Assembly (NCBI GenBank): GCA_023634235.1
Contig: JAMKCF010000013.1
Span: forward strand, 4,641,327 to 4,705,326
From: Pisaster brevispinus
Lineage: Eukaryota > Echinodermata > Asteroidea > Forcipulatida > Asteriidae
DNA: 64,000 bases
Reading direction: 5' to 3'
The notes below the pieces were generated by a model, which saw only the letters and a list, made by a program, of their open reading frames with translations, was not told the DNA's origin and did no database searches. Positions 13,235 through 26,597 of this stretch are shown in pieces. The translations under genes were made by a program, and so were the position numbers. The first letter of the stretch is position 1; the number at the start of each line of letters is the position of its first letter.

Positions 13235-13850
13235 AACAGTTAGCAAGGTGGTGCTGTGGCACAATCTGCAGCTAGACAATACCAGAAAACACCCGGGGCA
13301 AACCCCTTCTCTTGACAAGTGTACCAGGTTTTTTTGTGCATTACACAACACATAAGGCCTTTTCACACTGTCCAAAATCTCAGGGTCGGAACCGGTTCCG
13401 AACCGGAGATTTTGTTCACCCCGTTTCACACTGTAAAAATTTCAACCCGCCTCCGATCCGGGTAGCATGCTCTAGCCGGATAGAAGTCAACCCTGGCAGG
13501 GACCAGGGTTGAAAATCTCAATCCGGATCAGAATTGCATTTTTTGTTATACGGTTCACGCATTAGCTGGTTCACGTAAAGACCAGTGTGAATGTTGCTTA
13601 TCTCTGATCCGTGTCGAAAAGAAGCGAGGCTGAACCGGAGAGGACCCGGGTAGGTTTCAACGCGGTTCGAAATGGAGGTAGTGTGAAAAGGCCTTTAGAA
13701 CCAATGGCTCTTCCGAAGGACGAAGCAATAATGGTTAAGTGTCTTAAGAAGAACACAAGTGTCAAGACCGGACTCGAACCCACACACTCTGCTGATCAGA
13801 AACACCAGAGCTTGAGTCCAGTGCGCTTGACTGCTCCGTCATGACACACC
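13235..13850 (-). mobile_element. tRNA-Leu-like SINE interrupted by a MITE
   Basis: The left part (13235-13353) and right part (13698-13850) together form one minus-strand SINE. The right part carries the tRNA-like head: AAGACCGGACTCGAACCC (B box in reverse), CTGATCAGAAACACCAGAGC and TTGAGTCCAGTGCGC. A 342-bp palindromic-ended element sits between the two parts. Confidence 0.65.
13354..13695. mobile_element. MITE with AAGGCCTTTTCACACT ends, nested in a SINE
   Basis: Perfect 16-bp terminal inverted repeats: AAGGCCTTTTCACACT at the left and AGTGTGAAAAGGCCTT at the right, 342 bp overall. TA occurs at both borders if one base of the end is assigned to it, which suggests a TA duplication. The interior has the palindrome GGAACCGGTTCCGAACCGG and no coding capacity. 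The SINE on either side reads through once it is removed. Confidence 0.75.
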
Positions 13851-14689
13851 ATTTAGTTCTTCTCAAGACTTAAAACAATTTCTCCACAATACATTCACCC
13901 GTCACACCCACTCTTTTCCAAGAATAGCATCTATGGAAAAACTTCAGCAGCAAAAAAAACAACAAAGGAAGAGATGTCCAATCAGTCAGAATGCCAGGTG
14001 TAAATAATTACAGAGAGGGGATGCACAAAGAGAAATAATAAATCATTTGAACAACTTTCTTGAACGCCAGATGTCATGGGGGACGTGCTTTCATCATTCC
14101 TGATCATAACCAACAAACCATCCGTAATAGGATCATATAGCAATGCCACCAATATCCAAAAGTCTCTACTGTTTCCTCAACTTGAGGAATGTCAGCTGTG
14201 ATTGATCATCACCGTAAAAAGAAATATATAAATAAAAGGATTGAAAAAAATATCTCAAATGAAACCGGCGGTCCACGGTGATGAAAAAAAACCTTGATTT
14301 CTTCGTATCCAGTGAGGCTCCAATTAGAGGAGCAGGAACCAGATCTAGCTTCCTGTGGTGTCTTCGTTCCAGGGGTGCTGGTTTAAGAAAGCAGAAATCT
14401 TGACCTCCGAAGATGCCTACGGGATGACTTGGTGGTGGTGTATGTTTGCCACCAACACGCCCCTTTGGCTTTGGTTTCATTGATGGGAAACCAGCGGGTG
14501 GTTGTAAGGCGTTTTTTTCCCCCCCCCCCTTTTTCTCCTTCTACTGAAAAGAACGCGTCAGTCAGGCTGAGGTTGCCTTGTGGGAGGAGGTTACGGCAAA
14601 ACATAGACCCTTAGGTGACCTCGTAGGATGCTTCTCCCTTATATTAACAGCTGAGAAACCTTGGTTGTTGGTCAAAAAGGTAAATTTTA

Positions 14690-15260
14690 CCCGTAATGGA
14701 TGGATAGTACAAATGTACGTACATGTACATTATTTTTATGTACAGTACACAATGTGTCGCTTCATAGTGTGGGTACTTGTATTCTAACTAGGGGTTACAT
14801 ACAAGAACCTGTACTCAAACTGGGGGTACAGGTGGCTGCATGTACTACTCTAACTAGGGTACCTACATGTACATGTACACGTATGGACATACATATGGCT
14901 ACATGTACAGTACATGTATCAATTTATTGCTATCTATGTGAGGACTTTCCTTTGTCCCTCTAACTTAACACTCTCCATAGACTTAGCGCATGAACAAATG
15001 TGAGGACACAAAAATACAAAGGATTCCAATGTGAGGACAGCACTGTCCCTTTTGTATTCCTTTGTTCTACTGTCCCCACTCTGATGGTATTACCATTACA
15101 TGTGTAATCTACATTGAAACTGGGGTACATTTGGGGACTTGTGTACTCTTTTGTAAGTTGAGGGTAATGTGCATGTGGGTGCCTGTACTTTACATTGTAA
15201 CTTTGTTTTTGGGAGCCTGTAAGCTGTACCCTGAAAACGTGTGTACATTTTTGTTGTCAT
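14690..15260. repeat. Degenerate GTACATGTAC-rich tract
   Basis: Dense in GTACATGTAC, TACATGTA and GGGTACAT-type words (for example CTACATGTACATGTACACG near 14865), with loosely repeated ACTAGGGGTACA(T/G)-like units. No function can be read from it. Confidence 0.4.
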
Positions 15261-16162
15261 TTTCAGTACATTCAGACATGCAACTCTTCCGCGTTTCCGC
15301 GGATTTCCGCGTTTTTTTTAAATGATCAGCGCTAAAATAAAAAAAACTAAAAAAAAAAAAGAAAAAAACCCTGTACAACCACAATAATGTGAAATAAGCC
15401 TAGTACATGCTAAGAATGCACCTAAGAGCAAAATAAACTTCAAAATTTTCTAGGGTACCATTGTGGATCTCATGTCCCTTGGCGTTTTGGCTGCCTCGCT
15501 CCGCGCTTGCGTTGTGCCTTTGAAAATTTCCTCTTTTTTTTCATCGGGCAGTTGCATGCCTGTACATTACTGTACAACATATGTTCTTGTACCTGTACTA
15601 GCTCAGTCAATTTGGCCTTTGTCAAGAGACTTCTAGACAAGAGGGGACGGGATCAAGTACTCTGTCAACATATTGACCAGGATTTAAAGCAGGATAACTG
15701 ATGTTGTCGGTGAGCTTTCCTTGGTTTAAGTTTAATAAAGAGAAGTTACACTATGCACTCACTGTCCAAGCAGGCATTGGAACCTACTTGTGTAGTGCTC
15801 ACTACTGTATGCACTGTTCAAAAAGGCACTGGATCAATTTGTGTAGTGCTCAAAATGCCAAAGGGCCATGAATGCACTCGCATTTTATTGTTCAGTGTTC
15901 ATGGTGTTAGTCTTGGCTCTAAGACGCTCCATTTATGAAATCCCGAGTAGTCACAAAAACCAAATTACTGCTACAGGACGCTATCACTCCTGTAACCGCA
16001 ACCACCCAATTGGCCCGCCATTAGACATGTTAGATAGATCAAGATCCAGTTTTTTTAAAAGTGCAAATGGAATTTATATTTGATTTGCCAGCAGTGCCCC
16101 CTAGAAAAAATGGTGCCCCCCCCTTGTGCCCCCCCTACAAATTTACCTTAGTTACACCACTG

Positions 16163-16207
16163 AATAGGGAGACCGGCAACGTTTGGGCTAGATAGCTCAG
16201 TTGGTAG
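16163..16207 (+). mobile_element. Truncated copy of the TAGATAGCTCAGTTGGTAG SINE
   Basis: ATAGGGAGACCGGCAACG followed by GGGCTAGATAGCTCAGTTGG, then it breaks off before the B box. Confidence 0.55.
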
Positions 16208-19200
16208 AAACGCTTCAAATGAATTATGTACTCTTGCTACTCCACCTGTCCACACATGACCAAGCATCTCTGTCATGCATTGAGCTATAATTTGACCAGT
16301 GTCTCACAAAACTTCTCAAGCAAAGAAACAAACTCTCGCAAGGAAATTTAATTATAGTAAACTCAATTCTGATACCATGTACAATATGTGGTACGTACAA
16401 TTATTAATCGGTTCGACGCATGTACACTGAACTATAAGGAACAAGCAAGAATTCAATTTTTTTTTCATGACTACAATTAGTCTTGCCCCACGAAATATGC
16501 TTATTTCATGATACACACTGTACATGTTACATGAATACGCTATTGATTGGCAAACGCCATACATGCGGATAACAATATTAACAAACATTTACACTTTTTG
16601 TTGGCAAACGCCACACATGCGTACACTGTTGGTTGGCAAACGCCATAGAGTTGTGCACTACGCTGATGCACAAGCGCGCAGGCATCACGCCCACCATCAG
16701 CCACATACAAGAAGGCGCGATGTTCCCTCATTTTGCAGGCAGTTGTGTTAGTGCGCATGCCATTGTGCAATTTACATACTTTATAGGAAGGGTTTATTAT
16801 GTCACTTTGGTTAATTATGTGGATGGGAATAAATCTGGTTCTAAACAAAGTTACAGTAAGGACCCTGTGTACATGTACAGTTTGTACATGGACAACAGTG
16901 TGGATGTTTGTACAATAATATCCAATTACATGCCTTTGTAACAACCTGTAAAATTTGCACACACAAAAACTATTGAAACTGCAAGATTAATTATTCAATT
17001 CCTGAGACAAGGGTAGTATGGTTTGTGCACCATGCTCCTCAGGGAGCTGAAATGGTTTTAGGACTCAAATTAAATGACCCAGTGACCAGGTTTGTAATGT
17101 GTGTGCACCATAGGATAAAAAATGGCGGACACCAGTACTACATAAATTCCCATTGTTATTATTGTCGTAAGTTTCCTCTTCCCAAAAATTGGTGATTTAC
17201 ATATTTGTGGCATACCTTTAACGTGCTAAAAAGCACAAAATGCTGTACTTGAAAACAATATATAGTGATATATGAGGAGACTTGGAGACTGTCATTAAGC
17301 TTTTGGGTTTGAGCAGTCTGTTGGAAAATTTATTTATGAAGTTTTATCACCATATGGCCATTGACATTGAATGATGATGGTTTTTGTTTTTTACTTGGAG
17401 GTTGAGGACCACACACAACCGGTTATTTGGATGGGTGGGAAAATAATGTGGTTGGCCAGATGACTAGAAAATGTGTAATTTGATGGGTATTATGGGACAG
17501 TTTCACAAAGCTGTTTACCGGTTAGCAAATTGCTTTGCTTAGTCTGGCAGATAAAGGTGCGTTAGAATTTCATATGATCAAGAAGATTTGAGAGCCCTGT
17601 GTGCATTCGCCATGGAGTTGCATTGATGCACCTCTCATCTGCTTGCAAGAACTGCCAGCAATTACGTTAGTAATCCTCTTGCTTTACTTAAACTCTCAGG
17701 GGACAGGTTCAATCAGAATCCTACAGACAGACAGAGGACATTGTGTACTGTAGCTGCAGTAAGAGTGATTTTATTTTTTATTTTTTTTTTAACTACATGT
17801 AATGCGAACATTTGTGAAGTTGACTTTTATTAGGCTTGCAACTGTTTTTACAACATTCATGAATGTCCATAAGTGGAGTATTCCAATATTCAGGTCTGTA
17901 AATATTTTAATGTAATTAAGTTGGCAGAATAATGACTATAATTTTGTTGTGTTTGGCTATTACATTTGTTTCAAGAGATTACATTATATGTCTAAAACAT
18001 TTTGGAAGTTGATCCTTTGAACTGATTTAAAATGCAATGAGGACTACATGTACCTGGAAGGATTGAAAATGCACTAAATAGTGGTTTTACTGATACAGCT
18101 ACATTACATGTGCTTCCCTTAAGGGTTTTAAGAACTAATAATTCTGCTAATGGTGCTCCGTAAATGGGAAATTCCAGCTTGGATGTTTTGTAAAACTAGC
18201 CTTACATTTACATACATTGTACAAATAGGCGTAGAGTGTCCATATTGTAACAAATTGTTCTGGTATGTGCTGGTACACACATGTTGGTCGACCCTGTAGT
18301 ACATCAAGGACTTCTCTTTGTTCTCCCACTGTTTGGAATTTTTTTTAAGGGGCATCCCCACTGGTTTTTGTACAGGAAAGCGAAGTACAGATGTCCTCAC
18401 TCTGTCAAGGTGGATTTGTTTTGTTACGGTCCTCAGTTTCAACGGGTAGACACGCACACTAGACAACATTGAATACCAAGTGTGGACCTGAGAACAAAAG
18501 AGGTCTACACAATTTCGGTACTTTGAAACACTACTGTGGACTTAAACACATCCGCACAGTGTTTTCACCAATGTTGAAGTGGGTTTTTAAGTGCAGAGAA
18601 CAAAGGAATGTCCACAGAGTGTGTACATGTAACACAGTGGTTGTGTGTACACATGTGTGTATTGTCATCAGGTTTTGGTTCGTTGTAGACCAGTGAAAAT
18701 AGAACAACCACAAAATGTATGTTACAATTGTCAAAGAGATAATGACAGATAATGCATTATTAGTTTTCTGTAGTACTCAAGAATGTTTAGATTTGATTCA
18801 ACAATTCAGTTTCAGCACATCCTTATAATGTGTTCTGTTTGTACAGAAGGCTGGACATTTTGTGTGTGTAGTCCTTCAAGTGTGACAACTTTAAAAAGTT
18901 TGTCATCTTGCAATTGCAGCTTTGTTGAGCAAATCAACAGCGTAGGGCATGGATCGTAGGATTCCTCGAAGCTATATTTGGAGTCCGTGTCTTTCACAAC
19001 ATTCTCCTGGAAAGTGTACCCGTTAAGCATGGCACACTCTAATGATCACCAACAAAAGCCCCCTCCCCCCTCTCCCTTCCAATCCTGGCTCCTACAATCT
19101 GAAAATCATCTCTAAACTAAACACCTGTCATATCTAGTCACGATGGATATCTGATATTGTAACTGATCGTCAGATCGAGCAGCGAACCGGCCCTCAACAA

Positions 19201-21052
19201 GATAATAAACACGGCGTTTCCTGCTGGTGTTTCAAGTCAACCGTCCTTAACTTTAACACAAGGAGACGGATGACGGGTTAAATGTAGTAGAAGCCAGTTC
19301 GGAAGATCGTCGTAATAGTGTGTATCTGAAAACACCTGGCCGGGGAATTTTCCTGAAGATCTGTAGTTGACGTTTTATTTAGTATTGGAGTTTCATTGCT
19401 GGACACAAGTATGTTGAGTTGTTAAACATTAAGATCACAATGTAGGCCAAGTCTATTATTAATGACTAGATCTGCTATGATACTGTGCTTCAGAATCGTT
19501 TGAGTTTTGACAGGGAATAGGCATATTGTTTGGCATTGGTTAATGATTAACGGGGAGCGGTATGATATGGACATCGGTGGTTCTTGGAAGAGTACACTCA
19601 TGTTGATCACTCTAGTATACTTCGTCGTCGTAGAAGAACGACGTAATGAAAAGTTACCAGAAAAAGGACGTAAGCAATTAATGTGTAAAGTTGTGTTTCA
19701 AGAAAACCCAGTGTGAAGGCTTGACCGGTTTTCTACCATTCATTAGTCATTATAGGAAGGTTGACTTCGGCATGAGAATGGGAGGAACATGTCTCTGAGG
19801 GAATTCTAGCAACAACAATGCATCAGTAATGCCATATTTATTAATTTTTTTGTCAGGGGCCATTTTATTGCTTTTTACGGCTTTGTGTTGCTGGAGAAAA
19901 TTACTTTGTGTGCCTGGAAGGAGAGCATATAGAGCCTTACAGTACACCCTTCTTCTGGGCACACAACGACTTGTTTTTGTACCTTGTGTTGTCATTTAGC
20001 CTTCGAGAAAGACTCTGCTGGGGTCGAAAACATCAGGCCATTAACTATGTTTTGCATTTGTACCATTACCATGTACATGTTGGTAATTTTTAGAATTCAA
20101 GCAGTTAGCAGCAGCTACTTCAACTTTTTCACTGTAGTTTTTCATCAACTAAGTTGTGGAGATTATACTTGTTTTGATCGGGTAAGATCTAAATTATAAG
20201 TTACAAGACCTGACTTGAGACACCATTTTCTTCCAGTTTGTAAGCATACGAAAAGACATGCTAACCTTCCAGTGCTTACTGTATGAAAATGAATGACCTA
20301 GTACAATGCAAATCCATGGTGAACGCGCAAGATGGCTGCCTAATTTTCTTGCCAACCTGTTAACTACGCTTACGCTTAAGCAAATTTGTCTGCTATGGTT
20401 AGCATGAAAATTTGTTTGCGGTTAAGCAGCTATGAAATTTGGCCCAGGTTCTCACGTCCACACTTGGCATGTACAATGTGTTTTGGGTGAAACTTTCACA
20501 AGTTCATTGTAGGATTTTTGGGGATAAACTAGAGGATGGGGAGGAATGGTCTTTTTAGAACCAGCGATGCAGAAATATCACAGTATGGGTGTCTTTACTG
20601 CCTTCAATAAATAGGCACAATGCAGTGTAAAGTGTCTGAGCTGGGCACTGTCTAACACATGAACCTAGCAACATATTGGAGCTGTTATGGAATGGGCACT
20701 TTCTATATTAGACTCCATTGTCACCGCATCGAGGCCCTGAATGTTTTTTTTTGTTTGTCCAGTCTGCCATTATGTTCATGTACAGGCTGTATGCAATTGT
20801 TCTATTGTGTCTGCTCAATAGGTTCATACAGCTGTGCTAAAAAAACAACAACTATAGTCATGCTGTCTTCTGCTATACAATGCGCACACCCACTACAATA
20901 TTGTATTTTGGACAAAGACGTCATTGCCACATGGTTTCAACAACATTAAATAATGGTTTCGTGCCAATTTGGTGTTTCAGGAAAAATTGTAAGACTTAAA
21001 ATAATTGTTGTTGTGAACTGAGTGTGTGCTGTGGGCTAGGAGCTATGTTGGG

Positions 21053-21470
21053 AAAGCCCTAGCCAATAGCTAAAGCTCTAGCCAAAAGCCAAAGCCCTGG
21101 CCAGTAGCAAAAGCTTTAGCCAATGGCCAAAGCCCTAGCCAATGGCCAAAGCCCTAGCCAATAGCCAAAGCCCTAACCAAATGCAAAATCTTCAGCCATT
21201 AGTCAAAGCCCTAGCAATAGCAAAAGCTCTAGCCAATAGCCAAAGCCCTAGCAATTGCTAAGCTTTAGCCAATGGCCCAAGCTCTAGCCAATAGCCAAAG
21301 CCCTAGCAATAGCCAACGCTCTAACCAATAGCCAAAGCCCTAACCAATAGCAAAAGCTCTAGCCAATAGCCAAAGCCTTAGCAATAGCAAAAGCTCTAAC
21401 CAATAGCCAAAGCCGTAGCAGTAGCAAAAGCTCTAGCCAGTGCCAAAGCTATAGCCAAAGCCTTGGCCAG
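21053..21470. repeat. Minisatellite of AGCCAATAGCCAAAGCCCT type
   Basis: About 420 bp of imperfect units of roughly 18-20 bases built from AGCCAATAGC and CAAAGC(C/T)CT(A)G. Variation between neighbouring units shows an old array. Confidence 0.85.
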
Positions 21471-23312
21471 AACTGGTGCTTTAGAACACAGATTCTTTGG
21501 TGTCCGTCACGTAATGATGTAAAGGAGCTTCATTTTCAAATAAAGCTGGTATGAACTTCATTTTAAGGTGCCCTTTGAAATGCCCAATAAAAGTTCATAA
21601 TTTTTTCTCAAAAAGGTGCCCTTTTTACCACAAAAAACTGCTGTGCCCTGCCAATATTTTTAGGTTTTCTGCTCTGCATAAAAAGTGGTGCCGTTAAATA
21701 AATTGGTCTCGATTCTCTATAAATGATTTCATAATCACGTTAATGTCTGTCTCATCCAGCACATCCCTAGAGATCTGTTATTTTTAAAACCTTATCCCAT
21801 GTGTCAAGCAACATTGCCTTCTCTGGGGAAATAATTACGATGTGGCAATTTGTGTTTGGACGTTAATAAATTGCCGGACTTGGAGCCCTTAATTCTGAGC
21901 GAGTTTTCAGACAAACTGACAAGTGTGGAACCATCTGTGGGGGGTCGTATTTGAAGGGACAGTGCCTGAAACAACAGTCTCAGCCAAAAAATGACAGAGC
22001 GTTGCTGTCCCTACAACTTTGATATCCAATAATAATTTGATCGTTGTTGAAATTATGACATCGTTTCCATCCTGTATTGGTTGATGAATACACCATCCAG
22101 ATAATATTACCAGATTAGGGGATCCTGTTGAAATGAAAACATCCAAATATTAAAGCAGGGCTCCCATTTGGGTGAAAAAATCCACGAGACTGCTGGACTT
22201 GCAGTTAAACACAAAAGTTTATTGGACCAGGGAAACCTCTCTACACATTTCAACATACTGTTTTGATTTGAACAAGCACCAGGGAAAGTTTATAATCAGT
22301 GACTGTTAGGTTGAAAGTAAAACAAATGTTCTTTGCTCGTTATTCGATTGTGTATTTTGTCAAGAAAAGCCAAACACTTAAGGTTTGTATTTTTTCATCT
22401 GTTTTTTACAGCTGTTGAAATAATGGGGGGAGGCGGCCCTCGATGCCTGTTAGGAAACAGGTGCATGGGCATTTATATTAGGAAATCTCAGTCAACAAAC
22501 CAATTCATTTATTTGAACGGTAATTTATTTATGTTATTATAAAGCCCTTCCTCACGTTGGAAATGAAACTGTAGGCCTACACATTGTATGGTCTGTCATA
22601 TCCAATAGAGACATCAAGCTTCCTGAGATCAGCAGTCTGGATGATTAATGCAATCGTCTCCTTACAAAGTGATCGTTTAATCAACGCAGCAATATGGTGA
22701 ACCCGCCGCGCTGCGCTTTCATCACAAGATCGAGACTCCCGGAGCAGGACTCTGTGGAGCCTAGCCAGGTAGTCATGCGGAGCCCCGGGTATTCGTCTCG
22801 AGTATCCTTCGAGAAATCGGGAAAGAGAGAGAGGGGGCTTTGGTGATCGAATCCTCCTGTATTAATGTGGTCAAACTTACCGTGGATGGGGTTTTAGGGG
22901 CCTATTTAATGAGACGATCTTCTTAGGCTGTGTATTTAATCAATTCTTTAGAAAGTTTTTATTTCTGAGACTCCCAATCCATCCTAACTTCCAACTGTGT
23001 GCATAGCCAGTTATTAAAAAAAAAATTGTGGTTTAAATTTAAATACATTGGGTTTTTTTAACCTTGAGAGTGAAAATGTTGAAATATTCATAGAAGGAAA
23101 AGCAAAGCAACAAGGCACTCTACAGTGTATGAAATTTATGAAAGGTCTATAAAACCAGTAATAAAGCACAGCTATTTTTAAAACCAAGTAACACATAGTG
23201 GAAGTAACAAACCACAGGGGAAACCGACTGGAGAAATTTTAATTTATTTTGGGTTGAAGAAAGAAAAATTGACTTGTGCGTGATTTGAACCCAGGTGTAA
23301 CCTCCTCATTAA

Positions 23313-23789
23313 CCCTAACCATGCTAAATGCAACAATATGCACCAAATGGTAATAGTTGTTGTGATCTGTTGCATTTGGCAGTCAACTCAGATGTCATTT
23401 TTGGACTGAATTTGTTGCATTCAGCAGTGAAGTGACTTCATATAGGTTTGGGTGCTTCTATTGTATCTGAACAACTTATAATGGGTATTTCAAAATGTTT
23501 TTTTATGGGAAAAGTATTGAGAAGTATGATGTAATATTAGGTAAGAATCATAATTCAAATCATATTCAAAAGACTGTATAATAACAGTTTAACATTACAC
23601 TTATGTGCATACTGTTGCATTTAGCAGGGCAAACACCATTGCTCAGTCCTAACACAAACAACATGCCTGCACAATGCAACAGAATCCCTTGTTGCATTTT
23701 GTTGCATTTGGCATGGTTCTCATTTCAACTGTGCTGCATTCTGTTGTATTTGGCAGGCTTTCTAGAGATACCCTAATGGGGGTTAGGGG
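23313..23789. mobile_element. Element with CCCTAACC ends, copy 1
   Basis: 477 bp, starts CCCTAACCATGCTAAATGCA and ends AATGGGGGTTAGGGG. Flanked by TAA on both sides (ATTAA before, TAATG after), which suggests a 3-bp duplication. The interior repeats the word GTTGCATT(T/C)(A/G)GCA in both orientations about eight times. An almost identical copy lies at 34797-35271. No transposase. Confidence 0.75.
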
Positions 23790-24892
23790 TAATGTGCCGA
23801 TGCACCACTGGGCCATTTTAGCCCTTATGTTGGCGGTCTCCCTAATTTGTCAAAAGCTTTGTTCGGGGGTGCCAGTCAGAAGCCAAGTTTTTATCAATTC
23901 ATATTTTTATTTCATGAAAACCTCTTTTTAAACTCTGTAGTCAATAATCAATATCACAGATACTATTGATTTTTTCCTGGCCTCGTTGAAAATATTTTGC
24001 TCTTTGCATGTGGTACACTTTTTTTTTACACATTTTTTCTATTGATCCACTTATAATTTTTTCTTAAATTCTATTTTGTATATTTTCAAGTCAACGTGCA
24101 AACCTCTTAAAATGTGGAAATTAAGCAACTCTGTCAGACAGTGGTAAAACAAAGTTAATTGTTTCGGAAAATTTAAAATCATTTTCCTGTACAGGCACAA
24201 TACAAATAAGACTCAAACGTACCGACGCATGTCGCACAAACACTAAGTGCAGTAATTGATATGTTTGAAGCATTTCACAGTGTCAACTAATTTTTATTGC
24301 AACATCAAAGTTCCACTCTTGCCCTGAAAGTGATTATAATCATGAAGACTAAAACGGCCTGAATTTATGCAAATAAAACCCTTTTCCCAGAACTGTGGTC
24401 TGTACAGAGTGACTCATCCCATTGAGTCGTGCAGGGAAGGCTGCGTAGGTAGCGCTGCATATCAGGAGCAAACATGCCTCCACTACGCTCAAGGTACAAT
24501 GGTGCATTATTAGCATAATGAAGTTATAATAGCCATTAGTCTTTAAGGTAAAGCTTCAATTTATTTATTTATTTCTTATTTATCCCGGGTGATCCACTCA
24601 GTAAAGAAAAACTCGCTGATCTCCCACGGATCCCAGCTCACATCAAAACTTTAAAAATGCAAAGAAGAAAAGAAATGAAAGGTTACAGAGAAATACAGTA
24701 CATTTTTATTCATTAAAAACACTTTATCCATCCTAGTTCACATAGAAACTACAGAAAAAGCAATTAAAATATGAAGATTTAAAAGTTGCAAGGGAGAAAT
24801 TACTTCAATCGATGGGATTACCCCAGTCCATTATGGGAAGTGGAAATTATTCAATTCATTCTGTTATTTCCAAGAAAGATGCAAATAGCACC

Positions 24893-25525
24893 AGGGCCCA
24901 AATTCCCGGAGCTGTTTAAGCAGAAATTGTTACAAAACCAAAGTGAGGCTTTTTCTCTGTGTTTTTACTGGGCAGGGTGCATTTTACATGTAATACCACT
25001 CCCAAAAGGACAGACCATGGGCAGACAGTTGCAGCTTGTGACATATGCATTTAAAACCCTCAAAACTACCTGTGCCCAATCTCAGCAAATTTTCTAGCTA
25101 TAAGCAAAATTTAGTATAGGCAACTTTTGGCAAAAAATTTCAACGTAATTGCGTGATGACTGGGTCCACTTTTTCCAAAACTGTTCAGCAGAAAATATTG
25201 CTAAGAAAATGTTTTTGCTAAGCAAAAAAATGAGTGGGACACCAGTCGCAATAATGCAAACATAATGGAAATGAGGCTAGTAACCTGCTTCTGCTAAGCA
25301 GTATTTTTCTGGGCTTAGCAAGTTTGTGTGCTCATGGCCCAACTGGTTAAAGCTGTAAAAGCAGAAAATGTTGTTAAGCAAAATTTGCAGGGAGCCAGTC
25401 ACAATTATTGTAATATGGGACCTTCATTATGGTGTTTTGGATGATAACCCATTTCTGCTAAGCAAGATTTGTCTGTGCTCAGCAATTTTGTTGTTCTTAC
25501 CAGCTGTATGAAATTAGGCCCTGTA
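24893..25525. mobile_element. Cluster of diverged GGGCCC-family MITE copies
   Basis: Contains repeated CTAAGCA-type blocks, two GGGA(C/G)(A/C)CCAGTC(G/A)CAA blocks and ends near GGGCCCAAATTCCCGGAGCTG and TATGAAATTAGGCCC. It looks like two or three head-to-tail copies. Confidence 0.4.
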
Positions 25526-25885
25526 CACATGGTGTGTAATTCACATTCACTATTTTATAATCTATATTGTAGTTGAAACTATCCAGTCAAGATCTACATA
25601 ATGAGTCATCTATTGTTTTTCGTGTTCAAATATTAGGGATACAGAGTTGATCTAAATGTAAATTTGCTCGATGCAAACACTTGAAAATTGGATCAAAGCT
25701 AAGGGTTTTGCCAGAGCTACAATGTACATGTAGTCACAATAGCCATGCAAGCATTATTGCTATTAAACAATGTAACATTTTGCAAACTCATTTTGGGAGA
25801 GAACAGTATTTCAGAAACAACATTAGTAAAGTGAAGATTTAAGTCTAACAACCAAGGGCAGAAAATAAATCCATCTCATTCCAAA

Positions 25886-26024
25886 GCAGGTCCGGAATTA
25901 CATGGAGGCCACAGAGGTCATGGCCTCTGTTGCCCCTGGTGTTGGCCTTGTTGGTGTCCAACAAAAGTGCCCTTTGCAAAATGAAAATGGCCTTGCCCTC
26001 TCTAGGATGAAATTCCAGGCCTGC
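25886..26024. mobile_element. Family-C repeat (AGGCCTGG ends)
   Basis: CATGGAGGCCACAGAGGTCATG, TTGCCCCTGGTGTTGGCCTTG and AAGTGCCCTTTGCAAAATG recur with high similarity at 37714-37884. Ends AATTCCAGGCCTGC, roughly the complement of the start. Confidence 0.6.
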
Positions 26025-26566
26025 CACAGTACATAATATCTTCAGCATGCCCTACTGGTCTACACAATGTAGGTAAATCCAAGCTTTCCATACATGTACG
26101 TACATGTACATCAAAGCGGTTCATATTTTCTCTCTGCGTTTGGCAGCTCTACAAACCTCGACAAGCTCCTCATCCTGCCAAAGAAACAGGAAAGACCCAT
26201 TATCCAGCCGGACTGACTTTTAAGATAGAAAGATCAAGTGGGATATTATTAGTTTTTAGGTTTATTATTAAACAAATCTTGTAGGCTGTTTCCAAATTAA
26301 TTGCTTCAGCAGGGGCTGTGGCCAGATCGCCGAAAAAGGCCTTTTTTCAACGTTGGTGCTGGCAATGACTATAGCCAAGCAGCAGAAGTGGATCTTTCCC
26401 ATGAAATATGCAAATTATTTTGGTTGGCTAAATGAGGGAACATCGCGCCTTTTTGTATGGGGTTGACGGTGGTGTGACGCACAGGGCCTACGTCATGTTT
26501 GTGCATCTGCCCAGTGCACAGCACTTTTTTTCGGATAAACCCTTCTGGTTTACATGCTGGGGTAAT

Positions 26567-26597
26567 TAAGGGTAAGGGTTAGGATTAGGATTAGGAA
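26567..26597. repeat. Short telomere-like tract
   Basis: GGGTAAGGGTTAGGATTAGG followed by ATTAGG: degenerate TTAGGG units, about five in all. Confidence 0.5.

Noticed and set aside
12881..13429. 182-residue antisense frame
   Set aside because: Covers two SINE fragments and part of a MITE; no protein family features.
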